From: CAYVUM01 sp964619055
GTDB taxonomy: Bacteria; Pseudomonadota; Alphaproteobacteria; Rhodospirillales; Defluviicoccaceae
Assembly (NCBI GenBank): GCA_964619055.1
Contig: CAZUDB010000027.1
Span: forward strand, 1-44,484
DNA length: 44,484 nt
Direction of reading: 5' to 3'
Part shown: piece after piece, positions 24,565 through 33,696 of the stretch
Numbering within the stretch: position 1 is the first letter of the stretch
Layout: the number at the start of each line of letters is the position of its first letter
The notes under the pieces: model-generated
What the model was told of the DNA's origin: nothing
The model's input: the letters and a program-made list of their open reading frames with translations, nothing else
Database searches by the model: none
Position numbers and translations under genes: made by a program

Positions 24565-24922
24565 CCGTCGGACGCCGCGGGTTTCGCGGCTTCCGCGCAG
24601 ACAACGAAATTCCTTGGCTAGACCGGCGGGACCGGCCGACCCCTCTCGTTCGCCCGCTTTATCAACGTGTTATGTCAGTCTTGTTAGCGTGAGCTTCTCT
24701 GTCACAACGAGTCTAGACGAATCAAATCCTGTTCACGCCATCACACCATGGGACTGAAAACCTAATGGGGCCGGAGCCCAAGGCTCAGAGCCCGCATAGG
24801 CTCGTTATCCAGCTGCAGTCATTCCACCCGGCAACATCATGACATCCGCGGTCGGCTTCCCCAGCCTGACGTTTGCTGGCATGATCGGGGAACTCGTTTC
24901 GGAAGCGGCGACGGTTAGGACA
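24565..24922. other. Intergenic region upstream of yebC
   Basis: A stretch of 358 bases. A short hairpin GCCGCG-GGTTT-CGCGGC at 24574-24590 follows the small exported-protein gene and could act as a weak terminator. The rest should hold the promoter of the yebC-ruvCAB run. A frame open from 24839 into yebC gives a 28-residue extension without family support. No RNA gene is seen. Confidence 0.4.
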
Positions 24923-25672
24923 ATGGCAGGCCATTCCCAGTTCAAGAATATCATGTACCGCAAGGGTGCTCAGGACGCCAAACGCGGCAAGGCGTTCACG
25001 AAACTGATCCGGGAAATCACGGTGGCAGCCCGGGCCGGTTTGCCGGACCCGGCGATGAATCCCCGCTTGCGCGCTGCGATCCAGGCAGCGAAGGGCGAGA
25101 ACATGCCCAAGGACACAATCGAGCGCGCCATCAAGCGGGGCTCTGGCGAGGATGGCGGCGACAACTTCGAAGAGGTCCGCTACGAGGGCTATGGCCCGGG
25201 CGGGGTCGCCCTGATCGTTGAGGCGTTGACCGATAATCGCAATCGGACCGCCGGCGAAGTGCGCACCGCCTTCAACAAGTTTGGCGGGTCCTTAGGTGAG
25301 AGCGGCAGTGTCTCGTTCTTGTTTGACCGGATCGGCCTGATTCACTACGCGCGCGTCATCAGCAACCTGGACACGGTGCTGGAAGCGGCCCTAGAGGCCG
25401 GCGCTGATGACGTGGACGCCAGTGACACCGGCTATGACATTACCTGCGCACCGGACGATCTGAGCCAAGTTCGCGACGCCCTCGAAGCCCAGTTCGGACC
25501 CTCGGAAGCGGCCCGTCTCGATTGGAAGCCAACGACGACGATCGCCGTGGACGAGGACAAGGTGATCACCCTGCTCAAGCTCATCGGTGCCCTCGATGAC
25601 AGCGACGACGTGCAACGCGTTATGGCCAATTTCGACGTGGCCGAAGATGTCCTGGAGCGCTTGAGCGCCTGA
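24923..25672 (+). CDS. yebC: YebC/PmpR family DNA-binding protein (TACO1-like)
   Basis: A 249-residue protein starting MAGHSQFKNIMYRKGAQDAKR, the invariant YebC start, which fixes the ATG at 24923. Further signatures are FTKLIREITVAARAG, NPRLRAAIQAAKGENMPKD, YEGYGPGGVALIVEALTDNRNRT, FNKFGGSLGESGSVSFLFDR and ALDDSDDVQRVMANFD. Members act as transcriptional regulators or help ribosomes translate proline stretches. It commonly precedes ruvC. The ruvC start lies 100 bases downstream. Confidence 0.96.
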   Translation: MAGHSQFKNIMYRKGAQDAKRGKAFTKLIREITVAARAGLPDPAMNPRLRAAIQAAKGENMPKDTIERAIKRGSGEDGGDNFEEVRYEGYGPGGVALIVEALTDNRNRTAGEVRTAFNKFGGSLGESGSVSFLFDRIGLIHYARVISNLDTVLEAALEAGADDVDASDTGYDITCAPDDLSQVRDALEAQFGPSEAARLDWKPTTTIAVDEDKVITLLKLIGALDDSDDVQRVMANFDVAEDVLERLSA

Positions 25673-25772
25673 TCGGAGCGATGCCAATCCCAGCACCACG
25701 GGGCCGACGCGCCGATGCCTGTCATCACCTCACGATGCGCGCCATCGGGCGTGGTCATGCCGTTGGTCTGGA

Positions 25773-26297
25773 GTGCCCGTCGACGTGCGCTTGATTGGGC
25801 TCGATCCCGGATTACAGCGGACCGGATGGGGAGTGATCGATGTGGCCAAGGGTGCCCTCAGCCATGTGGCCGACGGCGTGCTCGCCACCGATGCGACGTC
25901 GCCGTTGCCGCAGCGCTTGGTTCAACTGGCCGACGGTTTGTTGCAGGTGATTCGCCGGTTTCGGCCCGCTGAGGCCGCGGTCGAGGAGAGCTTCGCCAAC
26001 CGCAACGCGCTGTCGACTTTGAAGCTTGGCCAAGCCCGTGGCATTGCCTTGCTGGTTCCAGCCCAGACCGGTATTCCGGTAACGGAGTATCTTCCCAACC
26101 TGGTTAAGAAGACCGTGGTCGGCACCGGCCACGCTGGCAAGGAGCAAGTCAAGCTGATGGTGCGCATGCTGCTGCCAGGAGCAACGTTGTCGACGGACGA
26201 TGCCGCCGACGCCTTGGCCGTCGCCGTGTGCCATGCCCATCATCGCGAGACGGCCGCCAACATCGCCCGGTCGGCGACAAAGGCGGTCCATCTGTGA
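25773..26297 (+). CDS. ruvC: RuvC, Holliday junction resolvase
   Basis: A 174-residue nuclease cutting Holliday junctions. The start is GTG at 25773. Acidic active-site residues are visible: Asp in RLIGLDPGLQRTGWGV, Glu in AAVEESFANRNALSTLKLGQARG, and the Asp pair in LSTDDAADALAVAVCHAHH. It also has YLPNLVKKTVVGTGHAGKEQV. It acts with RuvAB, encoded directly downstream; its stop overlaps the ruvA start (GTGA). Confidence 0.95.
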   Translation: MPVDVRLIGLDPGLQRTGWGVIDVAKGALSHVADGVLATDATSPLPQRLVQLADGLLQVIRRFRPAEAAVEESFANRNALSTLKLGQARGIALLVPAQTGIPVTEYLPNLVKKTVVGTGHAGKEQVKLMVRMLLPGATLSTDDAADALAVAVCHAHHRETAANIARSATKAVHL

Positions 26298-26914
26298 TTG
26301 CTAAGCTGACCGGCCTCGTCGATAGCACGGCCCGCGGTACGGCGATCATCGATGTCAACGGTGTCGGCTACATGATCACCGCTTCTAACCGCACGCTTAC
26401 CCGCCTCGCACCGGGACTGCCGGCCGTTGTCTACGTCGAAACCCTCGTGCGCGAGGATGCAATCCAGTTGATTGGCTTCATCGATGATGCGGAGCGATCC
26501 TGGTTTCGCCTCCTGACCACCGTCCAAGGCGTTGGTGCCAAGGCCGCACTTTCGATACTGTCGGCCTTGGAGCCGGATGCCCTGACGCTTGCGATTGCCT
26601 CCGGCGACCGCTCGTTGCTGGCCCGTTCGCCTGGCATTGGCTCCCGCCTGGCCCAGCGCATCGTAAGCGAGTTGGCGGACAAGCTCCATGCTATCAACGT
26701 GGCTTCGGCCGAATGCGCCGGGCCAGCCCTGTCGGCGGAACCTCGGTCGGACACGTCCGACGCCGTGGCAGCTTTGGTCGGGCTCGGCTTTGCGCCGTCC
26801 TCAGCCCTTAGTGCCGTTTTGGCCGTGGCCCGTGAGGCAGAACCGGACATCACGCTTGAGGCCCTGATCAAGGGCGGCTTGGCCCGCCTGGCACCGCAGG
26901 AACCCGCCCGCTGA
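26294..26914 (+). CDS. ruvA: RuvA, Holliday junction branch-migration DNA-binding subunit
   Basis: A 206-residue protein starting GTG at 26294: (M)IAKLTGLVDST, the standard RuvA opening. The OB-fold domain (IDVNGVGYMITASN, VYVETLVREDAIQLIGF) is followed by helix-hairpin-helix segments LTTVQGVGAKAALSIL and SLLARSPGIGSRLAQRIVSEL. Domain III (TSDAVAALVGLGFAPSSA) contacts RuvB. It overlaps ruvC by 4 bases and ruvB by 1 base. An in-frame upstream extension to 26228 lies inside ruvC and is not used. Confidence 0.96.
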   Translation: MIAKLTGLVDSTARGTAIIDVNGVGYMITASNRTLTRLAPGLPAVVYVETLVREDAIQLIGFIDDAERSWFRLLTTVQGVGAKAALSILSALEPDALTLAIASGDRSLLARSPGIGSRLAQRIVSELADKLHAINVASAECAGPALSAEPRSDTSDAVAALVGLGFAPSSALSAVLAVAREAEPDITLEALIKGGLARLAPQEPAR

Positions 26915-28002
26915 TGGTCGCCATTGACACCGTTCCGGCCGCCGTCGAGGCCGAGCGCGAAATCGATGGCGTGCGCCAGGAGGAGGACGCAGGCGAGGAA
27001 AGCCTGCGTCCGCTCAAGCTCGATCAGTTCGTGGGACAGCGCCCCGTTTGCGAGAACCTACAAGTTTTTATCGCCGCGGCTCGCGGCCGCCGCGAGCCCC
27101 TGGACCACGTCCTGTTTCACGGGCCGCCCGGCCTCGGCAAAACAACGCTGGCGCAGATCGTCGCTCATGAGTTGGGAGTCGGCTTTCGCGCCACGTCGGG
27201 GCCGGTGATCGCGCGCCCTGGCGATCTGGCTGCGATTCTCACCAACCTGCAGCCCTGTGACGTTCTGTTCATCGATGAAATCCATCGCTTGTCCCCGGCC
27301 GTCGAGGAGATCCTCTATCCCGCCATGGAGGACTTCAAGCTGGACTTAATCATCGGCGAAGGGCCAGCGGCGCGGACCGTGCGCATCGATGTCCCTCCCT
27401 TCACACTTGTCGGGGCGACGACGCGGGCTGGCCTGATCACCCGACCACTAAGGGAGCGGTTTGGTATCCCATTGCGCTTGGAATTCTATGATGCCTCGGA
27501 CCTGGAGCGTATTGTCAGCCGCGGGGCCGGCGTTCTGTCTGTCGATGTGACAGCGGACGGTGCCGGCGAGATTGCGCGTCGTTCCCGAGGGACGCCGCGC
27601 GTGGCCGTTCGGCTGTTGCGCCGGGTTCGCGATTTCGCCGCTGTTGATGGCACGAGGTCCGTGGGCCGGCATGCGGCCGATGGGGCGCTGCGCCGCTTGG
27701 ATATTGACGATCGAGGTCTCGATGCCATGGACCGGCGCTATTTGCGCGCCATCGCCCTACACTATGGCGGCGGTCCTGTCGGGGTGGAGACTTTGGCTGC
27801 GGCCATCGCCGAGCAACGCGATACGATAGAGGAAGTGGTGGAGCCTTACCTGATGCAGCAGGGCTTATTGATGCGCACGCCGCGCGGGCGGGTGCTGACG
27901 GAGGCCGCCTATAGTCACCTTGGGCTTTCGCTACCGCCGTCGGCCGAGGCCGACGGCCAACTCAAGCTTCTTACGCGGGATGATGATGGCCAATCGGCCT
28001 GA
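26914..28002 (+). CDS. ruvB: RuvB, Holliday junction branch-migration ATPase
   Basis: A 362-residue AAA+ motor. It shows LRPLKLDQFVGQRPVCENL, Walker A GPPGLGKTT, Walker B VLFIDEIHRLSPAVEEILYP, sensor GATTRAGLITRPLRERFGI (arginine finger region) and a C-terminal winged helix (AIAEQRDTIEEVVEPYLMQQ, GLLMRTPRGRVLT). Its first ATG uses the last base of the ruvA stop. The N-terminal 25 residues are an ordinary variable extension. Confidence 0.97.
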   Translation: MVAIDTVPAAVEAEREIDGVRQEEDAGEESLRPLKLDQFVGQRPVCENLQVFIAAARGRREPLDHVLFHGPPGLGKTTLAQIVAHELGVGFRATSGPVIARPGDLAAILTNLQPCDVLFIDEIHRLSPAVEEILYPAMEDFKLDLIIGEGPAARTVRIDVPPFTLVGATTRAGLITRPLRERFGIPLRLEFYDASDLERIVSRGAGVLSVDVTADGAGEIARRSRGTPRVAVRLLRRVRDFAAVDGTRSVGRHAADGALRRLDIDDRGLDAMDRRYLRAIALHYGGGPVGVETLAAAIAEQRDTIEEVVEPYLMQQGLLMRTPRGRVLTEAAYSHLGLSLPPSAEADGQLKLLTRDDDGQSA

Positions 28003-28486
28003 GCCAACGCCGTTAAGCCGAGCAGCCAACGGGTCTGGCTGGTTCGATGGCAAAACGTTCGTGTTCCCCGTTCGCGTCTACTACGAGGACACGGATGCTG
28101 CGGGCCTCGTTTACCATGCGAACTATCTTAAGTATGGCGAGCGTGCCCGCAGCGAATTTCTGAGATCGTTCGGTACGGACAATATAACGTTGATGCGCGA
28201 TGTCGGCATTGCGTTCGCGGTTCGCTATTGCACGGCCGACTTCCGGCAACCAGCGCATCTCGACGATGGCCTCGACGTTTTGACGACCGTACGCGCGGTT
28301 CGCGGTGCCTCGTTCCTGGTCGACCATCTGTTCCAGCGTGGCTCCGAAACTCTGGTCGCCCTGGATGTTCGACTTGCTTGTCGATCGGTGGATGGCCGCG
28401 CGGCCCGAATTCCACCGAACTTGCGGGATCAACTGATCAGCTTGACCGGGACCACCGTCTCACGAGCCGCGAGCGCCGCACGATGA
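27980..28486 (+). CDS. ybgC: YbgC-type acyl-CoA thioesterase of the Tol-Pal cluster
   Basis: A hotdog-fold thioesterase of about 168 residues. The catalytic signature VYYEDTDAAGLVYHANYLKYGERARSEFLR is present, with the Asp in EDTDAAG. It hydrolyses acyl-CoA and is linked to phospholipid metabolism at the tol locus. Three consecutive ATG codons (27980, 27983, 27986) overlap the end of ruvB; which is used is unclear. It lies 49 bases before tolQ. Confidence 0.93.
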   Translation: MMMANRPEPTPLSRAANGSGWFDGKTFVFPVRVYYEDTDAAGLVYHANYLKYGERARSEFLRSFGTDNITLMRDVGIAFAVRYCTADFRQPAHLDDGLDVLTTVRAVRGASFLVDHLFQRGSETLVALDVRLACRSVDGRAARIPPNLRDQLISLTGTTVSRAASAAR

Positions 28487-28535
28487 GCACGGCGAGACCG
28501 CCCGAAAGCAAGGCGAGTTGCTTAAGGATGAGGCG

Positions 28536-29237
28536 ATGGAAGTAACTGAACTCGTAAACAGTGGGGTGGGGCCGGACCTGTCATTACTGTCGCTATTTTT
28601 GCAAGCGGATTTGGTCGTCAAGCTGGTTATTATCTTACTCTTGCTTGCCTCGATCTGGAGCTGGGCGATCATCTTTGAAAAGATCACCACACTGAGGCGG
28701 CTCAATTCTCGCGCCGATGATTTCGAGCGCAGCTTTTGGTCCGGCGGGCCCCTGGACGAGCTTTATGACGAAGTGGAGGCGCAGCCCGGCGATCCCATGG
28801 CCGCCGTGTTCGTGGCGGCCATGCGGGAATGGCGGCGAACGCCCAACGGCGACGGTGGCACCGAAGGAATCGGCGAGCGGATTGAGCGTGTGATGCATCT
28901 GACCGTTGATCGCGAGGTCGATCGAGTGGAGCGTTACATGACCGTGCTGGCCTCAACGGGATCGACGGCCCCCTTTGTCGGCCTGTTCGGGACCGTGTGG
29001 GGGATCATGAACAGCTTTCAGGCCATCGGCGCCACACAGAACACCAGCTTAGCTGTGGTCGCGCCGGGTATTGCCGAGGCCCTGTTTGCCACGGCGCTGG
29101 GTCTGCTTGCCGCCATTCCGGCCGTCCTGGCCTACAACGCGCTTTCCCGCAACATCGATCGCTATTCCACCCGGCTGGACGGATTTGCCGGCGAATTCGT
29201 CGCGATCCTAGCCCGCCAGGGTGGCGGGTCCCGCTGA
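28536..29237 (+). CDS. tolQ: TolQ, proton channel subunit of the Tol-Pal system
   Basis: A 233-residue inner-membrane protein with three helices: LVVKLVIILLLLASIWSWAIIFEK, the block TGSTAPFVGLFGTVWGIMNSF, and NTSLAVVAPGIAEALFATALGLLAAIPAVLAYN. These match TolQ/ExbB/MotA. With TolR it forms the proton-driven motor pulling TolA. The ATG at 28536 is preferred, with AAGG eight bases upstream; a TTG at 28518 is less likely. It ends just before tolR. Confidence 0.96.
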   Translation: MEVTELVNSGVGPDLSLLSLFLQADLVVKLVIILLLLASIWSWAIIFEKITTLRRLNSRADDFERSFWSGGPLDELYDEVEAQPGDPMAAVFVAAMREWRRTPNGDGGTEGIGERIERVMHLTVDREVDRVERYMTVLASTGSTAPFVGLFGTVWGIMNSFQAIGATQNTSLAVVAPGIAEALFATALGLLAAIPAVLAYNALSRNIDRYSTRLDGFAGEFVAILARQGGGSR

Positions 29238-29241
29238 CGCC

Positions 29242-29736
29242 ATGGCCGCCCCGCTTTCTGGACGCAGCCGATCGGCGCGCCGCCGCCAGACGCGGCCCAT
29301 GAGCGAAATCAACGTAACGCCGCTGGTCGACGTAATGCTCGTTATGCTGATCGTGTTCATGATCACGGCCCCCCTTCTCACCGCCGGTGTCGAGGTCGAT
29401 CTGCCGAGAACCGAGGCCCGGGCCATCTCCGGACAGGACGAGCCGTTGACCGTTTCGGTCACGGCGGAAGGGCGGATCTTCATCCAGGAAACCGCCGTTG
29501 AACTCGGTGACTTGGCAGCGCGACTGGCCGCAGTCGCTGGTCGCAATCCGGATTTGCGCGTTTTTGTCCGCGGCGACCGCGCTATTGATTACGGCCGTGT
29601 CATGGGCGTGGTCGGCGCCATTCATGCCGCTGGCTACGAGCGTGTGGCGCTGATAACGGATAGCGAAACCTCCTACTTCGCCCCGTCCGCCACCGACACC
29701 GCATCCGATCGGAGCGATGGAGAAGGACGCCGCTAA
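29242..29736 (+). CDS. tolR: TolR, stator partner of TolQ
   Basis: A 164-residue protein with a basic N-terminus (RSARRRQTRPMSEINVTPLVD) and a single helix VMLVMLIVFMITAPLL. Its catalytic Asp is in the VTPLVDVML motif. A periplasmic domain follows (VDLPRTEARAI, VFVRGDRAIDYGRVMGVV). The ATG at 29242 is 2 bases after the tolQ stop; an in-frame GTG at 29221 would overlap tolQ. It works with TolQ to use the proton gradient. Confidence 0.95.
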   Translation: MAAPLSGRSRSARRRQTRPMSEINVTPLVDVMLVMLIVFMITAPLLTAGVEVDLPRTEARAISGQDEPLTVSVTAEGRIFIQETAVELGDLAARLAAVAGRNPDLRVFVRGDRAIDYGRVMGVVGAIHAAGYERVALITDSETSYFAPSATDTASDRSDGEGRR

Positions 29737-29739
29737 GCT

Positions 29740-30714
29740 ATGGCCTGGACCCGGGCCCTTATGCGAGCCGTTCCGTCAGATCCGGTTGTGCGATGCGTGG
29801 CCGGTTCGCTGGCATTGCATGGTGTGGTCGTGGCCCTGGCCGTGTTCGGACTTCCATGGCTTCGCACGGAGCGGGTGGCGCCGCCGCCGGCGATGGTCGT
29901 TGAGGTGGTCTCCGTACAGGATCGCACGTCTCCGGGGCCAGGCAATCCGGCGCGAAAGCCCCCACCGCCGAAGCGCGCACCACCCAAGCCAGCCTTAGCC
30001 CCGACACCTCAGCCAGTGCCCACTCCACCAAACCCTCCGGAGCCCATTGCTGCACCGGCTCCGCCGCCGCCGAATGAAGCGCCTACGCCTGAGCGTGTCT
30101 TTCCGGCTCCCAGCCCGCCGAGTCCAACGCCGCCTGAGCCTCTGCCTTCCTCACCGCCCGATGAGGTGGCTATGCGCCGTAAGCCGGATGTGCCGCGACC
30201 GCCCGAGCCCGATCCGACCGAGGAGCGGACGTCCCAGTCCCAGCCAACTGCGCAAGAAGAGGAAAACCGTGAGCCGGACGATAGTTTCGCCTCCGTGATC
30301 CAATCGGTTGAGGATTTGCCGGTCGCGGAGGAGGAGGTGCAGGCGGATACACCGCCGGAGCCGACTGCGCGAACACCCGGTGCGAACACATCCTTGCCCA
30401 TGTCAATCAGCGAGATCGATGCCGTCCGCCGCCAAATCGAGCGATGTTGGAACATCCCTGTCGGGGCCCGCGATGCCCGCGACCTTGTTGTCCGCATTCA
30501 GGTCGACATGGCGCCCGACGGCATCCCAAAGGCCGCGACCATCGTTGATCAGGATCGTCTGCGCACCGATGGGTTCTTTCGCATTGCCGCGGAGGCTGCG
30601 CAGCGAGCGGTCTTGAATCAGCGCTGCCACCCGTTCAGATTTCCCGCTGATAAATACGAGCGTTGGAAAACGCTTACCCTTGTCTTTGATCCGAAGGACA
30701 TGCTCTCTCCATGA
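29740..30714 (+). CDS. tolA: TolA, periplasm-spanning protein of the Tol-Pal system
   Basis: A 324-residue protein. An N-terminal membrane anchor (CVAGSLALHGVVVALAVFGLPWL) with the Ser-His motif contacts TolQR. The middle, about residues 70-215, is proline-rich (PPPPKRAPPKP, PAPPPPNEAPTPERV) rather than the Ala/Lys coiled coil of E. coli, as is common in alphaproteobacteria. The C-terminal TolA/TonB-like domain (ISEIDAVRRQIERCWN to the end) binds TolB and Pal. The start follows tolR by 3 bases and the stop overlaps tolB by 4. Confidence 0.92.
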   Translation: MAWTRALMRAVPSDPVVRCVAGSLALHGVVVALAVFGLPWLRTERVAPPPAMVVEVVSVQDRTSPGPGNPARKPPPPKRAPPKPALAPTPQPVPTPPNPPEPIAAPAPPPPNEAPTPERVFPAPSPPSPTPPEPLPSSPPDEVAMRRKPDVPRPPEPDPTEERTSQSQPTAQEEENREPDDSFASVIQSVEDLPVAEEEVQADTPPEPTARTPGANTSLPMSISEIDAVRRQIERCWNIPVGARDARDLVVRIQVDMAPDGIPKAATIVDQDRLRTDGFFRIAAEAAQRAVLNQRCHPFRFPADKYERWKTLTLVFDPKDMLSP

Positions 30715-32069
30715 GATTGGTCCAAGATTTTCGGCTGCCCCTGAACCTCGCGGTCGCCGCGTTAGTGGTCGCCGTCGCGCTTGGCTTGACGCTTGATCCT
30801 GCTCGCGCCCAGCTTCGCATCGATATCACACGGGGGGTCAGCCAACCGATCCCCATTGCCGTCGTGGATTTTGCCGGTGTCGATCCTACGTCGGTCCGTC
30901 TCGGCCGCGATGTCGCCGGCGTAGTCATCGCGGACTTGGAACGATCGGGCCTGTTCAATCCCATCGACAAGGCTACATTCGTCCAGACGGAGTTGAGTCT
31001 GGATGAGCCGCCCCGGTTTGCCGACTGGCGGATCATCAATGCTCAGGCTCTCGTGCACGGTCAGGCCAGCATCTTGGACGACGGCCGACTACAGGTGGAG
31101 TTCCGATTGTGGGACGTCCTGGCGGGCCAGAACATGGTCGGTCTGTCGTTCGCGACTCCCACGGCCAACTGGCGGCGGATCGCCCATTTGGTGGCCGACG
31201 CGGTGTACAGCCGGCTCACGGGCGAAAGCGGTTACTTCGATACACGGATTGCCTATGTGGCCGAAAGCGGTCCCTTCGATCGTCGGATCAAGCGGCTCGC
31301 GATCATGGATCAGGATGGAGCGAACCATCGCTTTCTGACCGACGGCGGTAGCCTGGTGCTGACCCCGCGATTCTCACCGACAACCCAGGAAGTCACGTTC
31401 CTGTCCTATCGCAGCGGTCAGCCGCGCATTTATGTGCTGGACCTGCAAAGCGGACGTCAGGCACCGGTTGGGACTTTTGACGGCATGGCGTTCGCACCGC
31501 GATTCTCGGCCGACGGCCGAAGCTTGGCCCTGACGTTGGCCCGGGGCGGAAACTCCGACATCTATGTTTACGACCGTGACAGCCGGACGACGCGCCGTCT
31601 GACCACGAATTCCGCCATCGACACGTCGCCGAGCTTTTCGCCGGATGGACGTGAGATCGTGTTTGAGTCCGATCGTGGTGGCAGTCAGCAGCTGTACGTG
31701 ATGGCAGGCGGCGAAAGCGACATTCGTCGGATCAGTTTCGGCGAAGGCCGGTATGGCACGCCGGTTTGGTCTCCGCGCGGCGATCTTATCGCGTTCACGA
31801 AAATTCGGGGACGCCAGTTCGCAATCGGCATCATCCGGCCTGACGGCAGCGGTGAGAAAACGTTGGTCGAGGGGTTTGATGTGGAGGGGCCGACTTGGGC
31901 GCCGAATGGGCGTGTCCTGATGTATCGCGACAAAGCGCGCACCGGGGGAGGGGCGGGTGGCGCTGCCAGTTCGCGGCTCTATTCGATCGACTTGACGGGC
32001 TTCAATCGGCGTGAAGTGGAAACCCCGCTCGACGCTTCGGATCCTGCGTGGTCGCCGCTTAATCCCTAA
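30711..32069 (+). CDS. tolB: TolB, periplasmic beta-propeller of the Tol-Pal system
   Basis: A 452-residue exported protein. The signal peptide ends near DPARA-QLRID (residue 32). The N-terminal TolB domain contains ITRGVSQPIPIAVVDFAG. The C-terminal beta-propeller repeats the signature [LF]TPRFSPTTQEVTFLS, FAPRFSADGRSLALTL, TSPSFSPDGREIVFES and TPVWSPRGDLIAFTK. It binds Pal and TolA during envelope constriction. The ATG overlaps the tolA stop (ATGA). Confidence 0.97.
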   Translation: MRLVQDFRLPLNLAVAALVVAVALGLTLDPARAQLRIDITRGVSQPIPIAVVDFAGVDPTSVRLGRDVAGVVIADLERSGLFNPIDKATFVQTELSLDEPPRFADWRIINAQALVHGQASILDDGRLQVEFRLWDVLAGQNMVGLSFATPTANWRRIAHLVADAVYSRLTGESGYFDTRIAYVAESGPFDRRIKRLAIMDQDGANHRFLTDGGSLVLTPRFSPTTQEVTFLSYRSGQPRIYVLDLQSGRQAPVGTFDGMAFAPRFSADGRSLALTLARGGNSDIYVYDRDSRTTRRLTTNSAIDTSPSFSPDGREIVFESDRGGSQQLYVMAGGESDIRRISFGEGRYGTPVWSPRGDLIAFTKIRGRQFAIGIIRPDGSGEKTLVEGFDVEGPTWAPNGRVLMYRDKARTGGGAGGAASSRLYSIDLTGFNRREVETPLDASDPAWSPLNP

Positions 32070-32231
32070 AAAAATTCGACGCTCCGCTCGCCGATTGTGC
32101 AAAAAAGAACAGGTGCTGTACTTTCAGCCTTGTGATGTGGTTGGCGTCGGCGGCGCAGCGACGGCATTTTTGAGCCGAATTGTGTTGAGATGATCCGCTG
32201 GCGCTGCGGATTGGCAAAATCGGAGGACCCG

Positions 32232-32753
32232 ATGTTTGGTCGTTTCGTTCCCGTTGTCGCTATTGCCCTGCTGATCGCCGGCTGCCAGTCGGCGAGTGAC
32301 CAGTCAAACCAATCTATGGTCGATAGCAGCCGGAACGCTCCGCCGCCCGTCACCGCGCCGACAACCCCGGTGACCTCGGCGCGAACACCGGAAGAAGGCC
32401 TTCAACAAGCCGGAAATACCATTTACTTCACCTATGATGGATATTCGCTGGATTTGACGGCTCGGGCGGTCGTGGAACGACAAGCCCAATTTCTGGCGGA
32501 GAACCCGACCGTTACGGTCACCATCGAGGGACATTGCGACGAGCGGGGAACCCGAGAGTACAACTTGGCGCTGGGCGATCGACGGGCCAATGCGGTGAAG
32601 GACTACTTGACCAGCCTTGGTATTAATCCAAGCCGAATGCAGACCATTTCCTACGGCGAGGAGCGGCCCATCGCCGCCGGGTCCAACGAGAACGCATGGG
32701 CTGACAATCGACGTGCCGTAACCGTGGTGACCAGCGGGCGGTTGGGAAGCTGA
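32232..32753 (+). CDS. pal: Pal, peptidoglycan-associated lipoprotein
   Basis: A 173-residue outer-membrane lipoprotein. The lipobox LLIAGC places the lipidated Cys at residue 18. The OmpA-like domain (about 60-173) has IYFTYDGYSLD, VTIEGHCDERGTREYNLALGDRRANAVKDYL and SYGEERP, which bind diaminopimelate in peptidoglycan. A GGAGGA ribosome site precedes the ATG. A 162-base gap after tolB may contain a separate promoter, so pal could also be expressed independently. Normal length. Confidence 0.97.
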   Translation: MFGRFVPVVAIALLIAGCQSASDQSNQSMVDSSRNAPPPVTAPTTPVTSARTPEEGLQQAGNTIYFTYDGYSLDLTARAVVERQAQFLAENPTVTVTIEGHCDERGTREYNLALGDRRANAVKDYLTSLGINPSRMQTISYGEERPIAAGSNENAWADNRRAVTVVTSGRLGS

Positions 32754-32784
32754 CAACAGGTTTAGGAGCGGCAGGAACACGATC

Positions 32785-33696
32785 ATGATGGCGAACAACA
32801 ACATCCGATTGTGGGTGAGTGCCCTGGTGGGCGGTGCTGCCTTGTTTGTGCTCGCCCTCCCGGCGGTCGCGCAAACCCCCGAGGTGCGGTCCCTGCTCAA
32901 CCGGCTCGATCGGTTGGAGCGGCAAGTCCGTGAGCTGGACCGCCAGACCGGCGCAAACGCGGGTTCGGCCTTCGGCAACAGTGCGGCGGGCTTGTCCGCC
33001 ACCGCCAGTCCGGCTTACGCTCGATTGGAAGTGCGGATCGCCGCCCTTGAGGATGACTTACGCACGACCACGGGGCAGATCGAACGCCTGAGCTTCGAGG
33101 TCCAGCAACTGAACCAGCGGCTGGAGGTTGTGTTGTCCGACATGGAGCAGCGTCTCGGCGGACGCCCGTCCGGCGCGGCAACGGCCACACCGGATGCAGC
33201 CACACCCAACACGGCGGTTGCCCCGTTGCCGATTCCGACGCCGCCGGCACCGGGAGCAACGGCGACGCCGGGCGCCACCGTGGCAGCGCCGTCGACGGCC
33301 CTGCCTGCGGGAACGATCCAGGAGCAATACGCTCACGCCTTCACGCTACTCCAGCGCGCCCGCCATGCCGAAGCCGAGGCCGCGTTCGCAGCGTTCATTC
33401 AAGCCCATCCCAATGACCCGTTGGCCGAAAACGCACGGTACTGGCTTGCCGAAACGGCTTATGCCCGCGGGGACTACTCCCAAGCGGCCAAAGCCTTTCT
33501 GGCCACGTACCAGGCCAACACGACCGGACCGAAGGCTGCCGATTCCCTGCTTAAGCTGGGCATGTCCATGGCCGCTCTCGATCGGGTCGACGAAGCGTGT
33601 ACCACCTTCCGCCAGATCGGCGAGGCCGTTCCCGATGTGTCTCCGCGGATCACCAAGAAGGCGGAAGACGAAAAAAAACGCCTCGGATGCCCCTGA
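32785..33696 (+). CDS. cpoB: CpoB/YbgF, Tol-Pal-associated periplasmic coordinator
   Basis: A 303-residue exported protein. The signal peptide (about residues 1-30, ending PAVAQ) is followed by a coiled coil (LLNRLDRLERQVRELDRQTG) and a second helical part (ALEDDLRTTTGQIERLSFEVQQL). A Pro/Ala/Thr-rich linker (about 125-180) precedes a TPR domain with ARHAEAEAAFAAFIQAHPNDPLAENARYWLAET and YSQAAKAFLATYQ. CpoB coordinates peptidoglycan synthesis with outer-membrane constriction. It starts at tandem ATG codons and its end overlaps tilS. Confidence 0.93.
   Translation: MMANNNIRLWVSALVGGAALFVLALPAVAQTPEVRSLLNRLDRLERQVRELDRQTGANAGSAFGNSAAGLSATASPAYARLEVRIAALEDDLRTTTGQIERLSFEVQQLNQRLEVVLSDMEQRLGGRPSGAATATPDAATPNTAVAPLPIPTPPAPGATATPGATVAAPSTALPAGTIQEQYAHAFTLLQRARHAEAEAAFAAFIQAHPNDPLAENARYWLAETAYARGDYSQAAKAFLATYQANTTGPKAADSLLKLGMSMAALDRVDEACTTFRQIGEAVPDVSPRITKKAEDEKKRLGCP

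Noticed and set aside
31374..32102. Minus-strand frame of 242 codons inside tolB
   Set aside because: Antisense of the beta-propeller repeats, with an arginine-rich low-information translation.
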